Positions 1 to 9,530 are shown, counted from the stretch's first letter. The stretch is DNA of 64,000 nucleotides from Paenibacillus tundrae (GCF_036884255.1 NZ_CP145605.1:1116001-1180000), one strand, 5' to 3'. Notes: generated from the letters alone by a model not told the origin. Numbers and translations are program-made.

Positions 1-2
1 TC

Positions 3-1784
3 AGAACGAAGCTCATTTTGTTTTTGTCGGCGGCCACGGTAGTCATCTCAGGAATTACGGGGTTAATCACCTACCGCATACATATCGACCTTTTTAACGA
101 AGAAGTGAGTCGTCAGTACAGCCTTACCGCAGAACAGATCCTTGCACGTCTAGATTCCCGGGTCAATGATATGTACAAAGTCACCGATTATATCACCCTG
201 AATCCCTCCGTCAAAAATGCCATTAAGGCACAAGAAGCAGGCATCTCCTCCTATGATCAGATGAAGCTGGAAGATGAATTGGATGATCAATTGTACCAGG
301 TACGATTGGATGCACCTGAGATTATGGGTCTCCGTATTTATGATTTGAAAGAAAATGTGTTTAATCTCGGAGCCTTTGCTGGTTCATTTCAACAGATGAA
401 TCCCTCCTATCTGGCAGAGATGGTTCATAGATTAGAAGGAACAGGTGGTGAATATGTTTGGAATCGTCTGGAATCGGATGCATTTATACAGGAAGAGAAG
501 ACCAATTGGATCTTAGCAGGACGATTAATGCGCTCTGTTGATCTGGAGACGTATGGTGTGATGTTAATACTGTTTAACACCTCGCTGTTTGAATCGTATC
601 TCAAAGACCTGCGGCTAAATGATGAAGTTGCGGTGTATCTATTCGACACCAATGGTGAGCTTCTATATGCCTTTCATAATCAAGATGCTGATCCACCGCC
701 CTTGAAGGAGTTGAGTATAGGGGCAACCGAGATTAGGGATGAACAGGGCACGACGCATTTGTATACCAAACAAACCTCAGACAAGGCTAATTTCACCTTG
801 GTCAGCAAAGTATCACTAGCTCAGATTCAGAATAAAGGCAAGATCATCGTAAAAGTCGCTGTCTTCTCTGCGGTTGCTAGCATAGTATGTTCCTGGCTTA
901 TTATCACAATCATTAGTGGTAGGTTGTTGCGTCCGCTGGCGAGTATAGTCAATGCGATGAAAAGAGTGCGTGATGGACAGTTCAATACACGGGTGCAGAT
1001 TGAGACCCGGGATGAGCTAGGTTTCATCGGTGAACGATTCAATGCGATGGCTTCCCGGATTGACACACTGATCCATGAAGTGTACGAGCGGGAACTCAGT
1101 GAGAAAGAAGCGGAGCTCAAAGCAATTCAAGCACAGCTAAACCCCCACTTTTTGTATAACACACTCAGTATGTTTTTCTGGAAATTCTATATGCTTGGTG
1201 ACGAGAAATCAGCTCGCCTGGTCACTGCCTTGTCCGAAATGCTGCAATATACGCTTGAACCTGTACAGCGATTAACGACCTTACAAGACGAGATGAACCA
1301 GATCGAACATTACTTGCAGATCCAGCAAGCACGTTACCAGGAAGCGTTGTCGATTGAAATTTCCGTTCCTTCAGAATTGCTCCGTTGCCAGGTGATTCGC
1401 TTGCTGCTTCAACCGATCGTGGAGAATGTGTTTGTTCATGCCTTTGCAGACAAGAGAGATAACCGTCATCTGGATATTCGTTGCTCATACCAAGATGGAC
1501 AAGACGCGGTACCAGACATGCTTATCATAGAAGTCTCAGATAATGGCTGCGGCATGAACACATCGGTGATGGAACGCATTATGGAACCTATGGCACCTGC
1601 AGATGAGGGGCGTGAACATATAGGCATGCAGAGCGTTCTTCGAAGAATTGAACTGATTCATGGCGAGCCCTATGGTGTGCAGATCGAGTCGGAGTTAGAT
1701 GAAGGTACGCTTGTACGGCTTCGTTTGCCTTATCAGTTGGGTGATAATTCCCATTCGGAACATTCAGATAACAGAGAGGAGTAG
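3..1784 (+). CDS. YesM-type sensor histidine kinase (5' end cut by window)
   Basis: Membrane sensor kinase that would phosphorylate the response regulator encoded 5 bases downstream. The frame is open to the window edge and the first visible residues already form the N-terminal membrane segment, so the start codon lies upstream. Seen in order: membrane helix, an extracytoplasmic sensing region of about 250 residues, a second helix near residue 285, a HAMP linker, the His_kinase motif QLNPHFLYN (His codon at 1146) and a C-terminal ATPase with DNGCGM. This architecture is typical of the YesM/LytS class that pairs with AraC-type regulators. The neighbouring importer suggests that it senses a carbohydrate, but the ligand cannot be read from the sequence. 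Confidence 0.93.
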   Translation, partial: RTKLILFLSAATVVISGITGLITYRIHIDLFNEEVSRQYSLTAEQILARLDSRVNDMYKVTDYITLNPSVKNAIKAQEAGISSYDQMKLEDELDDQLYQVRLDAPEIMGLRIYDLKENVFNLGAFAGSFQQMNPSYLAEMVHRLEGTGGEYVWNRLESDAFIQEEKTNWILAGRLMRSVDLETYGVMLILFNTSLFESYLKDLRLNDEVAVYLFDTNGELLYAFHNQDADPPPLKELSIGATEIRDEQGTTHLYTKQTSDKANFTLVSKVSLAQIQNKGKIIVKVAVFSAVASIVCSWLIITIISGRLLRPLASIVNAMKRVRDGQFNTRVQIETRDELGFIGERFNAMASRIDTLIHEVYERELSEKEAELKAIQAQLNPHFLYNTLSMFFWKFYMLGDEKSARLVTALSEMLQYTLEPVQRLTTLQDEMNQIEHYLQIQQARYQEALSIEISVPSELLRCQVIRLLLQPIVENVFVHAFADKRDNRHLDIRCSYQDGQDAVPDMLIIEVSDNGCGMNTSVMERIMEPMAPADEGREHIGMQSVLRRIELIHGEPYGVQIESELDEGTLVRLRLPYQLGDNSHSEHSDNREE

Positions 1785-1789
1785 GTGCT

Positions 1790-2890
1790 GTGAATGGACG
1801 TTTGCTTGTAGTGGATGATGAAACGTTATTTCGTCAAGGACTGATCCATCTGATTCGTAACAATCCTCTTGGCTGGGAAGTTGTTGGGGAAGCAGCAGAT
1901 GGAGAAGAAGCAATACAAGTTGTAGATAACTGCACACCTGATCTGATTATTACGGATATCAACATGCCTATAATGGACGGTCTGGACTTGGCTGAACGTA
2001 TACACGAGAGTGGACGCGACATCATGATTATTATTTTGACTGGGTATCGGGAATTCGAATATGCGCAGCGTGCCATTCGTTACGGTGCGATCGAATTTTT
2101 GCTGAAGCCGTTTTCCCTCGACGAAGCATGTCAGGTGCTGCGTAAGGCACATGAACGATATCGCCAGAAACAGTCCGACAATCGGATCAGGGCACAGTAT
2201 AGTCAGGTCAACCGAACGGAAAGACTGAGAGAGGAACTGACCTCACTATTGCTCCACCATCAATTCGCAGCGATCATTCAACGTATAGATGGACTCTTGG
2301 AACAAGCGTCCCAAATGACTTTGCCACGTGCCAAAGAAGAGGTACATATGCTGATGAAGGTGATGACAGAATTGCTGGCACAGCAGCTTCAACTCCAGGA
2401 ATCCAGTAGCACGGAGCAATTTGGTCCAGAGCCACTGCTATGGGTTCATCACGTACCGGAAGTCATCGCCTGGGCTCGCTGCAAGAGTGAAGAGTGGTTG
2501 GATATGCTGAAACGGCTAACTCAGGAACATCAGGATCATGTTATTACACGAGTGATGCAGTATGTGGAGATGAATTATTTCAGAAGTTGCACGCTGCAAT
2601 CAGTCTCCACGCATGTTCATGTGACACCCAATTATTTAAGTCATTTGTTCAAAAAAGAGACCGGCCAAGGCTTTAGCCAATATGTTAGCAGACGCCGAAT
2701 TGAGAAAGCTAAGCTGCTGCTTCACCGCACCCGGCAGAGCATGGCGGATATTGCGGAACAGACGGGGTTTGATAATTCCAGTTATTTCACGACGGTATTC
2801 AAACAAATGACAGGTGTCTCACCTCGCGAATACCGCAAGCAAAAAGGTGAACAGGTAGACAAGCAAACAGGCGGAATACCCCATAAGTAG
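1790..2890 (+). CDS. AraC-type response regulator (YesN family)
   Basis: Cytoplasmic DNA-binding partner of the preceding kinase. A receiver domain fills residues 1-120, with acidic residues D9/D10, phospho-acceptor D56 (in ITDINMP) and the conserved lysine in LLKPF. A middle linker follows, then a C-terminal AraC double helix-turn-helix (about 265-360) containing the pattern IAEQTGFDNSSYFTTVFKQ. It starts with GTG, preceded by AGAGAGGAG. The gene is five bases behind the kinase and a terminator follows it, so the importer downstream is transcribed separately. By analogy with other YesN proteins it probably activates that importer. Confidence 0.93.
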   Translation: MNGRLLVVDDETLFRQGLIHLIRNNPLGWEVVGEAADGEEAIQVVDNCTPDLIITDINMPIMDGLDLAERIHESGRDIMIIILTGYREFEYAQRAIRYGAIEFLLKPFSLDEACQVLRKAHERYRQKQSDNRIRAQYSQVNRTERLREELTSLLLHHQFAAIIQRIDGLLEQASQMTLPRAKEEVHMLMKVMTELLAQQLQLQESSSTEQFGPEPLLWVHHVPEVIAWARCKSEEWLDMLKRLTQEHQDHVITRVMQYVEMNYFRSCTLQSVSTHVHVTPNYLSHLFKKETGQGFSQYVSRRRIEKAKLLLHRTRQSMADIAEQTGFDNSSYFTTVFKQMTGVSPREYRKQKGEQVDKQTGGIPHK

Positions 2891-2970
2891 CCTGTAATAT
2901 ACAGTCTGCTTCATCTAATGTATATCGTTTCGAACGAAAACCGCTCCCTTAGCGGCACATATCAAGGATG

Positions 2971-2999
2971 ACCCCATCAGGCCATGTGGGGTTATTTTT
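2971..2999 (+). terminator. Rho-independent terminator after the two-component genes
   Basis: ACCCCA pairs with TGGGGT (2987-2992), followed by a T-rich run. A smaller hairpin CCGCT/AGCGG lies just upstream at 2941-2955. Confidence 0.7.
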
Positions 3000-3034
3000 G
3001 TGTAGAAATTTAAAAAAGAATCGTTAAATATCGA

Positions 3035-3050
3035 ATGTTTACGCTTACAT
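3035..3050 (-). promoter_or_regulatory. CcpA catabolite-repression site (cre)
   Basis: Read on the minus strand, ATGTAAGCGTAAACAT fits every position of the cre consensus WTGNNARCGNWWWCAW. It overlaps a possible -35 (TTACAT 3045-3050), with an 18-base spacer to TATAGT at 3069-3074 ahead of the importer genes. CcpA bound here would block this promoter when preferred sugars are present. The match is seen; the regulation is inferred. Confidence 0.7.
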
Positions 3051-3102
3051 TTTTATCTAAAATACAACTATAGTACATCAGCAGTTGAAGGGAGTGATGC
3101 AA

Positions 3103-4077
3103 ATGAAGGGGGAACTGACCGCAGGTTCGCCATCTGGTTTCCAACCACCGGACGATGAAATAAAGCAGCGCATTCGGCAGCAACGGCTGCGACGATTCAA
3201 GATGAATATTCCGTTAATCGTAATGTTTGTTCCGGTAATTTTGTTCTATCTGACCTTTCGTTATGCACCCATCGGGGGATTGGTCATGGCCTTCAAGGAT
3301 TATAATTTTTACGACGGTCTATGGAATAGTCCATGGGTGGGCTTGCAGCATTTCCAGACACTGTTCAGTGATCCACGTACGGTGGAGATTATTCGTAACA
3401 CCTTGTTCCTCAGTTTATTAAGCATCATTATTGGATTCCCCATTCCGATTATTCTAGCTATTATGCTGAATGAAGTGCGGAACATGGCTTTCAAGCGGAC
3501 AGTACAGACGGTGGTCTATATGCCGCATTTCTTCTCTTGGGTCATTATTGCGATGATGATCATGACGGTATTCTCCTTGGAGAATGGCATCGTGAACCGC
3601 TGGGTCGAAGCCTGGACCGGAGAACCTTATCCGTTTATGTATAACAAGGGTTCATGGATTGCCGTGTTCGTCGGATCTGGCATCTGGAAAGACATGGGCT
3701 TTAATGCCATCATTTTTCTCGCAGCACTAACGACTATTGATCCAAGCCAATATGAGGCTGCGCAGATGGATGGAGCCAGTAAGCTACGTCAGATCTGGCA
3801 TGTGACCATTCCGGGCATCCGCTCCACGATTATCCTCCTGCTGATCTTGTCGATGGGACGGGTGATGGAGGTTGGATTCGACCAAGTGTATATGCTTCAG
3901 AACTCGAATGTCAACGAGATTGCGGATGTAATCAGTACGTATATATACCGCACCGGTCTTCAGGGAGCTCAATTCAGTCTGACGACAGCAATGGGGCTAT
4001 TCGAGTCACTAGTCGCCTTTATCCTCATTTTCAGCGCGAACTATATTGCACGTCGATTTAACGAAGGTTTGTGGTAG
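3103..4077 (+). CDS. Carbohydrate ABC importer permease (LplB family)
   Basis: Inner-membrane permease of a binding-protein-dependent sugar importer. The 324-residue product has a polar N-terminal tail, about six membrane helices and the cytoplasmic EAA loop (YEAAQMDGASKLRQIW) that contacts the ATPase. I chose ATG 3103 because GAAGGGAG sits about eight bases before it; an in-frame TTG at 3085 has no ribosome site. The second permease and the binding protein follow closely. No ATPase gene is nearby, as is usual for Lpl/Ytc importers, which probably share an MsmX-type ATPase encoded elsewhere. Confidence 0.92.
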   Translation: MKGELTAGSPSGFQPPDDEIKQRIRQQRLRRFKMNIPLIVMFVPVILFYLTFRYAPIGGLVMAFKDYNFYDGLWNSPWVGLQHFQTLFSDPRTVEIIRNTLFLSLLSIIIGFPIPIILAIMLNEVRNMAFKRTVQTVVYMPHFFSWVIIAMMIMTVFSLENGIVNRWVEAWTGEPYPFMYNKGSWIAVFVGSGIWKDMGFNAIIFLAALTTIDPSQYEAAQMDGASKLRQIWHVTIPGIRSTIILLLILSMGRVMEVGFDQVYMLQNSNVNEIADVISTYIYRTGLQGAQFSLTTAMGLFESLVAFILIFSANYIARRFNEGLW

Positions 4078-4096
4078 GGAGGGGAACAGAAGCGGC

Positions 4097-4966
4097 ATGA
4101 GAAAAACTAGAGGAGAAAAAGTCTTTTATCTAATCAATTATGTATTGTTGTCATTGGTAGCGATTAGCTGCATCCTGCCTCTACTGAATATCGTCGCCTT
4201 ATCGTTCAGTGATGCAAGAGCCGTCGTGTCTGGTCAGGTAGGATTATGGCCGGTTGATTTTACCTGGTTCTCCTATCATAGCTTGATTACGGGAACGCCC
4301 ATTCTGAATGCATTTTGGAACAGTGTTGAGATTACGTTGATTGGCACCGGGCTCAGTATGGCTGTAACCATTATGGCGGCTTATCCGCTGTCACGCAGAC
4401 ACTTTTATCACAGACGCTTTTTTACGATGGCGATGGTGTTTACGATGATTTTTAACGGTGGACTCATTCCAACGTATCTGGTTGTGCAGAATCTCGGTCT
4501 CGTGAACAGTTATGGCGCACTCTGGTTACCGGGTCTTGTGAGCACGTATAACATGTTGATCATGCGATCTTATTTTGAAAATCTGCCAGGGGAAGTGGAC
4601 GAGGCTGCACGCATCGACGGTTGTGGAGAGCTTGGGCTCTTGTTCCGAATCGTGCTGCCGTTATCCAAACCGTTGCTGGCGACGATTGCTCTCTTTTATG
4701 GCGTAGGCTATTGGAACTCATTCATGAGCGTGATGATTTATATCAATGATACGTCGAAATACAACATGACCGTGCTTGTCCAAAACATGATTATGTCCAA
4801 TCTGAATGTACAGGATTTTACCGATCCAACGATGATTTCGAACCTGACTCCAGAAGGTATCCGAGCAGCCGCTGTCATCGTGATGGTCATACCTATTCTG
4901 GCGGTATATCCATTCTTGCAGAAGTACTTTGTCAAAGGGGTCATGCTGGGCTCCATTAAAGGTTAG
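4097..4966 (+). CDS. Carbohydrate ABC importer permease (YtcP/LplC family)
   Basis: Second membrane subunit of the same importer, 289 residues with about six helices and the EAA-loop sequence VDEAARIDGCGELGL. It ends in the family-typical tail QKYFVKGVMLGSIKG. ATG 4097 follows GGGAGGGG with good spacing; the reading frame extends upstream but would overlap the previous permease. It is cotranscribed with its neighbours (20-base gap upstream, 58-base gap downstream). Confidence 0.92.
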   Translation: MRKTRGEKVFYLINYVLLSLVAISCILPLLNIVALSFSDARAVVSGQVGLWPVDFTWFSYHSLITGTPILNAFWNSVEITLIGTGLSMAVTIMAAYPLSRRHFYHRRFFTMAMVFTMIFNGGLIPTYLVVQNLGLVNSYGALWLPGLVSTYNMLIMRSYFENLPGEVDEAARIDGCGELGLLFRIVLPLSKPLLATIALFYGVGYWNSFMSVMIYINDTSKYNMTVLVQNMIMSNLNVQDFTDPTMISNLTPEGIRAAAVIVMVIPILAVYPFLQKYFVKGVMLGSIKG

Positions 4967-5024
4967 CAAGGCTGTTGGTCACATTGCATCCGTTCATAAT
5001 ATAGGGAGAAAGAGGGTCTTATCT

Positions 5025-6680
5025 ATGGCATTAACGATGAAGGCATGGATGAAGTCGAGTCTCGTTCTGGGGTTAATTGGCGGGTTATTGGCTGGATGTT
5101 CTGGGGGAGGCTCAGGTGAACAGGCAGAGGGGGAGAATAGCAGGGGGAACATCACGTCAACGATCTATGATCGTGGAGCCGTCCCTAGCGGTATGGGTAC
5201 GATTGAAGATAATATGTGGTCGAAGTGGATTAATGAGAACGGCCCGGCAAATGTAAAATACACGGCAGTTCCCCGCTGGGAATCCCAATCCAAGCTGAAT
5301 GTATTATTTGCTTCTGGCAGCGCGCCCGACCTTATTTTTGAATTTGGTACACCTGTCCGTAATACTCTGTTCAATCAGAAGCAGCTTATGCCGCTAGATG
5401 AGTTGATTGAGAATTCGAGTGTGGAATACAAGGCGTTAATGGAGAAATATCCCCCGCTGAAGAAGGCAGGCATTAAAAGTGATGGTAAGTTATATGAAGT
5501 GGGGCGAATGAACGAGGTGTTTCCACTGGTGAGCTTTTTCATTCGAGAAGATTGGCTGGAGAAGCTAAATCTGGAGGTGCCGACCAATGAGGAGGAGATG
5601 CTCGCAGTTGCCAAAGCTTTTACGGAGAATGATCCGGACGGCAACGGCGTCGACGACACCTACGGTATTGGTGGATTTCAGTTCGGCGATACGGCAGGTC
5701 TGTTCCGGTATATGTACAATGCCAACTTTGTAAACATGGAGGATGGAGAGGTTGTGGTTGGCCCTAACCATTTGAAGGAAGCAACTTCATTCAAACGTGC
5801 GCTGTATGAAGCAGGTGTAGTGGACAAAGACCTTCTGACCGATAAGGATGGTGCGAAGGCGAAGCAGGATTTCTTGAATGGCAAAATCGGCATGTATGCC
5901 GCCATGACATCCGATTATACGGGGTTTGCAGCCAAGGAACTGGATACATTAATGCAGAATGTTCCTGAGGCAAAATTGAAGGTTATCCCTTTACCATCTA
6001 CGTCGGTAGGGCAGTATACGATGGTGTGGAACAACCCGGTTCAGATGACCGCAGCCATCAATGCTCGTGCCAAAAATCCCGAAGCGGCCATGCAGTATAT
6101 TGATTTTCTAACCAAAACAGAAAACGGTCGCACCTTCAAAAACGGATTTGAAGGCACGCATTATACATTGAACGATCAAGGCTGTCCGCGAATTTTGGAT
6201 GAGGAAAAATACAAACAAGAGGTCAGCTGGGCTGGCGATTATGCTATGCTGTACAGTCGTCTTGAGGAAGGCAAGTGCGGGTATACGGAAATGTTGTTCA
6301 GTGAAGAGATTCCATCGCAGAAGGAAGGACTACGTCTCTTCAAGGAAGCACGGGAGGTCTATATGACGGATCTTCCTGTGGGAGAAGGTGTTACCCATTC
6401 GGAGCATATGCCGCAATTGCCGAAGGAACTCCAAGTGAAGTTTACAAATGTGAGCACAGCCATCAATGATATATACACTCGTTCCATTATTGGTGGCAGT
6501 AAGTATACGGTGGAACAGGCTGCGACGGAAGCGCAGCAGAAGTGGGAGCAAGGAGGCGGCTCGGAGATTGAAGCGTGGTACAAAGACTGGTGGAGTAAGG
6601 AAAAGGACAATGTACTAGTGTGGGAAGACTTCTATGAAATCTATGAACAGCAACAGGCAGATTTTGAGAAATCAGAGTAA
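5025..6680 (+). CDS. Extracellular solute-binding lipoprotein (LplA/YtcQ type)
   Basis: Substrate-capture subunit anchored outside the membrane. A basic N-terminus and hydrophobic stretch end in the lipobox LLAGC (C25), followed by a Gly/Ser-rich linker. The 551-residue length is typical of the long LplA class of family 1 binding proteins. An acidic loop, DPDGNGVDDTYG (from 5635), resembles a calcium-binding loop common in this family. ATG 5025 has AGGGAGAAAGAGGG upstream. The substrate is unknown; an oligosaccharide released by pectin or hemicellulose breakdown would fit the wider context. Confidence 0.92.
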   Translation: MALTMKAWMKSSLVLGLIGGLLAGCSGGGSGEQAEGENSRGNITSTIYDRGAVPSGMGTIEDNMWSKWINENGPANVKYTAVPRWESQSKLNVLFASGSAPDLIFEFGTPVRNTLFNQKQLMPLDELIENSSVEYKALMEKYPPLKKAGIKSDGKLYEVGRMNEVFPLVSFFIREDWLEKLNLEVPTNEEEMLAVAKAFTENDPDGNGVDDTYGIGGFQFGDTAGLFRYMYNANFVNMEDGEVVVGPNHLKEATSFKRALYEAGVVDKDLLTDKDGAKAKQDFLNGKIGMYAAMTSDYTGFAAKELDTLMQNVPEAKLKVIPLPSTSVGQYTMVWNNPVQMTAAINARAKNPEAAMQYIDFLTKTENGRTFKNGFEGTHYTLNDQGCPRILDEEKYKQEVSWAGDYAMLYSRLEEGKCGYTEMLFSEEIPSQKEGLRLFKEAREVYMTDLPVGEGVTHSEHMPQLPKELQVKFTNVSTAINDIYTRSIIGGSKYTVEQAATEAQQKWEQGGGSEIEAWYKDWWSKEKDNVLVWEDFYEIYEQQQADFEKSE

Positions 6681-6998
6681 AAGTACAGTACAGTCTGGAC
6701 AACATGCCAGACAAGCTTGAAAACGTAAACATACTAGTTGATTTTAATAGGAGCTTAGCTCGAACCAGAACAAGACCTGTTCTGGTTCTTTATATTGATC
6801 CGAGATGGAGTATGTGTTGCCTAGTTTACGAACATTTAGGCAGATCATTCCCGTTCATGAAGTGTCATATGTAGTGTAGTATTCATATGTTATTTGTAGA
6901 TATCTCCCAGAGGGAGAAGAATAGGCGGTGCTTTAAGAACCACCTTAGCATTCTCCCATGTAAACTGGCAGATAACGTTAAGTTTTTGCAGTAGGAAT
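6681..6998. other. Intergenic region between convergent genes
   Basis: It contains the terminator at 6762-6788 serving the importer operon. The remaining 200 bases up to the stop of the minus-strand coat gene show no convincing gene, and no strong hairpin that would terminate the minus-strand gene. Confidence 0.6.
6762..6790 (+). terminator. Terminator of the sugar importer operon
   Basis: A perfect 10-base stem, GAACCAGAAC/GTTCTGGTTC, with a 7-base loop, followed by a short T-rich tail. Confidence 0.8.
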
Positions 6999-7838
6999 TT
7001 ATTTTCTACGTCCAGAGACATACCCGATCGATTTATGCCCGGAAGATTTATGCGGATGTTTGTCGCAGCATTTGTGCCCCGAAGATTTATGCGGATGTTT
7101 GTCGCAGCATTTATGCCCGGAAGATTTGTGTGGATGCTTGTCACAGCACTTGTGCCCGGAAGATTTATGCGGATGCTTGTCACAGCACTTGTGCCCCGAA
7201 GATTTGTGTGGATGTTTGTCACAGCATTTGTGTCCCGGAGATTTGTGTGGATGTTTGTCACAGCATTTGTGCCCAGAAGATTTATGCGGATGCTTGTCGC
7301 AGCATTTGTGCCCGGAAGATTTGTGTGGCTGTTTGCCACAGGACTTATGTCCCGAAGATTTATGCCCACTGGATTTGTCAGGGTGTGATGTTGTTCCGCT
7401 AGATTTATGTCCGGTAGACGTATGACCGCCACGAACCACGCAGATTGTTTTGACATGATAGATTGGGATTCGAATAACTTCCTGACGGTCGGTTGTAATA
7501 ATGATCTGACTTTGGTTGACCTCAGCGAGAATGCCCTCAACCTCATCACGGCAGCCCAGATTAATCTGCACACGACGGAAACGAAGTGCTTGTAAGACCT
7601 CCATGAAGGAATTGGATGGGATAGGATTACTCAATGGCGTGCTGCTACCGCTGGAACGTCCTGTGTCAGTGATGCTTTTGATATTTAAACCATTTACATA
7701 GACGAATCCTTTCTTACAGATCAGTACCATGTAATCACTCCGTGCATCAACCACCTTACCTTGAACAGCTTCAGCACCCCGATTAACTTTAACCTCTCGT
7801 CCGATTAAACCTCTCACTCCCTGACCATTAATAGACAT
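6999..7838 (-). CDS. CotB-like spore coat protein with Cys/His-rich tandem repeats
   Basis: Probable spore-coat structural protein of 279 residues. The N-terminal half shows two similar beta-rich segments (about 8-60 and 78-140; for example VKVNRGAEAVQGKVVD and VQINLGCRDEVEGILAE), resembling the small SH3/LSm-like (DUF2642) modules of CotB. The C-terminal half (about 162-266) is a tandem array of a 13-residue unit, KSSGHKCCDKHPH, with seven clear copies and a degenerate eighth. It ends in a basic tail. ATG 7838 has GAAGGGG upstream. The divergent neighbour is the coat kinase CotH; in Bacillus subtilis CotH phosphorylates CotB and the 13-residue-repeat protein CotG. This protein looks like a combination of both substrates. 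Metal binding by the CC/H motifs is inferred. Confidence 0.8.
   Translation of the reverse strand: MSINGQGVRGLIGREVKVNRGAEAVQGKVVDARSDYMVLICKKGFVYVNGLNIKSITDTGRSSGSSTPLSNPIPSNSFMEVLQALRFRRVQINLGCRDEVEGILAEVNQSQIIITTDRQEVIRIPIYHVKTICVVRGGHTSTGHKSSGTTSHPDKSSGHKSSGHKSCGKQPHKSSGHKCCDKHPHKSSGHKCCDKHPHKSPGHKCCDKHPHKSSGHKCCDKHPHKSSGHKCCDKHPHKSSGHKCCDKHPHKSSGHKCCDKHPHKSSGHKSIGYVSGRRK
7041..7352 (-). repeat. 39-bp tandem repeat inside the coat gene (8 units)
   Basis: Units begin at 7041, 7080, 7119, 7158, 7197, 7236 and 7275, with a degenerate unit at 7314. The period is exactly 39 bases (13 codons), so copy-number change would keep the frame. Units differ mainly at third codon positions and at a few SSG/SPG codons. 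Confidence 0.95.
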
Positions 7839-8225
7839 TGCACTTACCCCTTCCATCACATAAGTTCAGAACAACTGAAATGACTGATGATTGATGTTGT
7901 CTTACTCTCTTAATCTGCATTCAAGTTTATCTGTAATGTAATCATATGTTTCGTGTTTCATAGAGGGTCTAGCCAATCAACCATTTGGTTATGAATTTGG
8001 CTATCATCTATTAGATTATTTGTATATTTATAGAGAAGGATCAGGTGTGAATTGAGCTGTGGTCATACAATCTGCAGGAGAGTGCTGTAGCGATTCAGCA
8101 TAAATTCTTCATGATGTGTAGTTTGGAAATGTGCACCTGCCCGTTCGGTTAACTGTGTGTTTGCATAGGATGCAGGAAGAATGGGATTGAACGACAATCG
8201 ACAGTCTTCTGAAAGGCGGATGAAC
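7839..8225. other. Divergent promoter region of the spore-coat pair
   Basis: This AT-rich spacer must hold the promoters of both coat genes. Sporulation genes of this kind are normally read by mother-cell sigma factors (SigK/SigE). I saw CATA-type -10-like words (for example near 8166) but no site matching both boxes well, so no promoter is called. There is no other gene here. Confidence 0.5.
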
Positions 8226-9284
8226 ATGGGGTTACCTGTTTACCGGATCACCATATCTTCTAACGAATACCAGCAACTAACATCCAATATATGGTCAGAA
8301 CAATTTGTGAAAGGCTCTATGCAGATGGATGGCAAGCAGATACCGATCCGGATTCGTTATCGGGGAGGGCATACACGCGGTTATGCCAAAAAATCATTTG
8401 AGATTCGCACAGCTAGTCGAACGTATCACTTTAATGCAGAGTACGATGATCCTTCGCTCATTCGCAATGCGCTGTCTTTTCGCTTTTTTGAGTCGATCCG
8501 GGTGCCTGCGCCATCTACCAAGCACTGCGTTTTATACTTGAACGGACAGCTTCTGGGGGTATACCTAAGAATTGAAGGTGTGAAATCTTTCTTTTTTCGC
8601 CAACGGAAAATTCCTGTACGTAGTATCTTTTACGCCATTAACGATCATGCGGGATTTGCAATCCCTTCGGACTCTTCGTCAACCGATACGAGAACGAATC
8701 TCTTGTCTGGCTACAGCCTGATCCGTGGCAAGGAAGTGGATAAGGCGAGGCTGCGTATGTTTATCCAACAATTGAATGCAAAGTCCAGATTGGATCTACT
8801 TCGATTTTTGCAGACAAGGATGGATACAGACAATTACCTGCGCTGGTTATGCGGGGCTGTATTTACAGGGAACTACGATGGGTTCGATCAGAATTATACG
8901 TGGTATGAGAAAACGAAAACTCGCAAATATGGCATTCTTCCATGGGATTATGAAGGAACCTGGGGAAGAGATTGTTATGGTGTTCAAGTGGATGCCAGTC
9001 TTGTTCGGATTCAAGGGTATAATAAACTGACCGGGAAAATGTTAGCTTTTCGCCGCTTTCGCGAGCAATATAAAAAACTGATGCGTCATCATCTGAAGAC
9101 GGCTTTTACAGAGCAGAAGATCATGCCGATCGTGAATCGACTATATCATGAAATCTCCAATGAGGTTGAGCAAGACCCTTATATGAAATGGCCTATGGAT
9201 GTGTTTGCTGGTGAACCCGAGAGAATTCGTACCTACGTGGCAGAACGCCGGGAATATCTCCATGAGAAGCTACATCAGTTGTGA
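8226..9284 (+). CDS. cotH: Spore coat protein kinase CotH
   Basis: Atypical protein kinase of the inner spore coat, 352 residues. It begins with the CotH-like MGLPVYRITI and carries the RYRGGHTRGYAKKSFEI segment and the late LPWDYEGTWG motif, which corresponds to the family's catalytic WD-x-D/E-x-x-x-G region. No signal peptide is seen, as expected for a mother-cell protein. GAAAGGCGG six bases upstream favours ATG 8226; ATG 8181 and 8220 are in frame but have poorer spacing. It is divergent from the repeat-rich CotB-like gene, whose serines are its likely substrates. The function is known for the B. subtilis and B. anthracis families and inferred here. Confidence 0.92.
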   Translation: MGLPVYRITISSNEYQQLTSNIWSEQFVKGSMQMDGKQIPIRIRYRGGHTRGYAKKSFEIRTASRTYHFNAEYDDPSLIRNALSFRFFESIRVPAPSTKHCVLYLNGQLLGVYLRIEGVKSFFFRQRKIPVRSIFYAINDHAGFAIPSDSSSTDTRTNLLSGYSLIRGKEVDKARLRMFIQQLNAKSRLDLLRFLQTRMDTDNYLRWLCGAVFTGNYDGFDQNYTWYEKTKTRKYGILPWDYEGTWGRDCYGVQVDASLVRIQGYNKLTGKMLAFRRFREQYKKLMRHHLKTAFTEQKIMPIVNRLYHEISNEVEQDPYMKWPMDVFAGEPERIRTYVAERREYLHEKLHQL

Positions 9285-9299
9285 GCATCCAACAGCTTG

Positions 9300-9324
9300 G
9301 GAAGGGCATACCTTCCTTTTTTTT
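9300..9324 (+). terminator. Terminator of cotH
   Basis: GGAAGG/CCTTCC stem followed by eight T residues. Confidence 0.85.
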
Positions 9325-9530
9325 GCGTTAAAAAAGAGGGGAAGACTATTTCTTGCAGAAAAGTAGGGTAATAAGAATAGAAGCAGGATTGTAAAATACG
9401 TTATAATAACCATATATGTACATAGAAAATGATTACATAGTGGGCAAAGTGGAGAGAACAACATGTCTAAGGGAGGCTCTGAACTAGAGTAAAATATACG
9501 TTTAGAGCGCTCCGAGCCGGAGGAATGCTT

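Noticed and set aside
7041..7352. Regular 39-bp repeats resembling a CRISPR array
   Set aside because: Units are contiguous without unique spacers, encode an in-frame protein repeat, and no cas genes are present.
7060..7425. Plus-strand open frame of repeated CLSQHLCPEDLCG-type units
   Set aside because: It is the antisense reading of the coat-gene repeat. The repeat period (39) is a multiple of three, so all frames stay open. It lacks a ribosome site, and the minus-strand frame has the recognisable CotB-like N-terminus.
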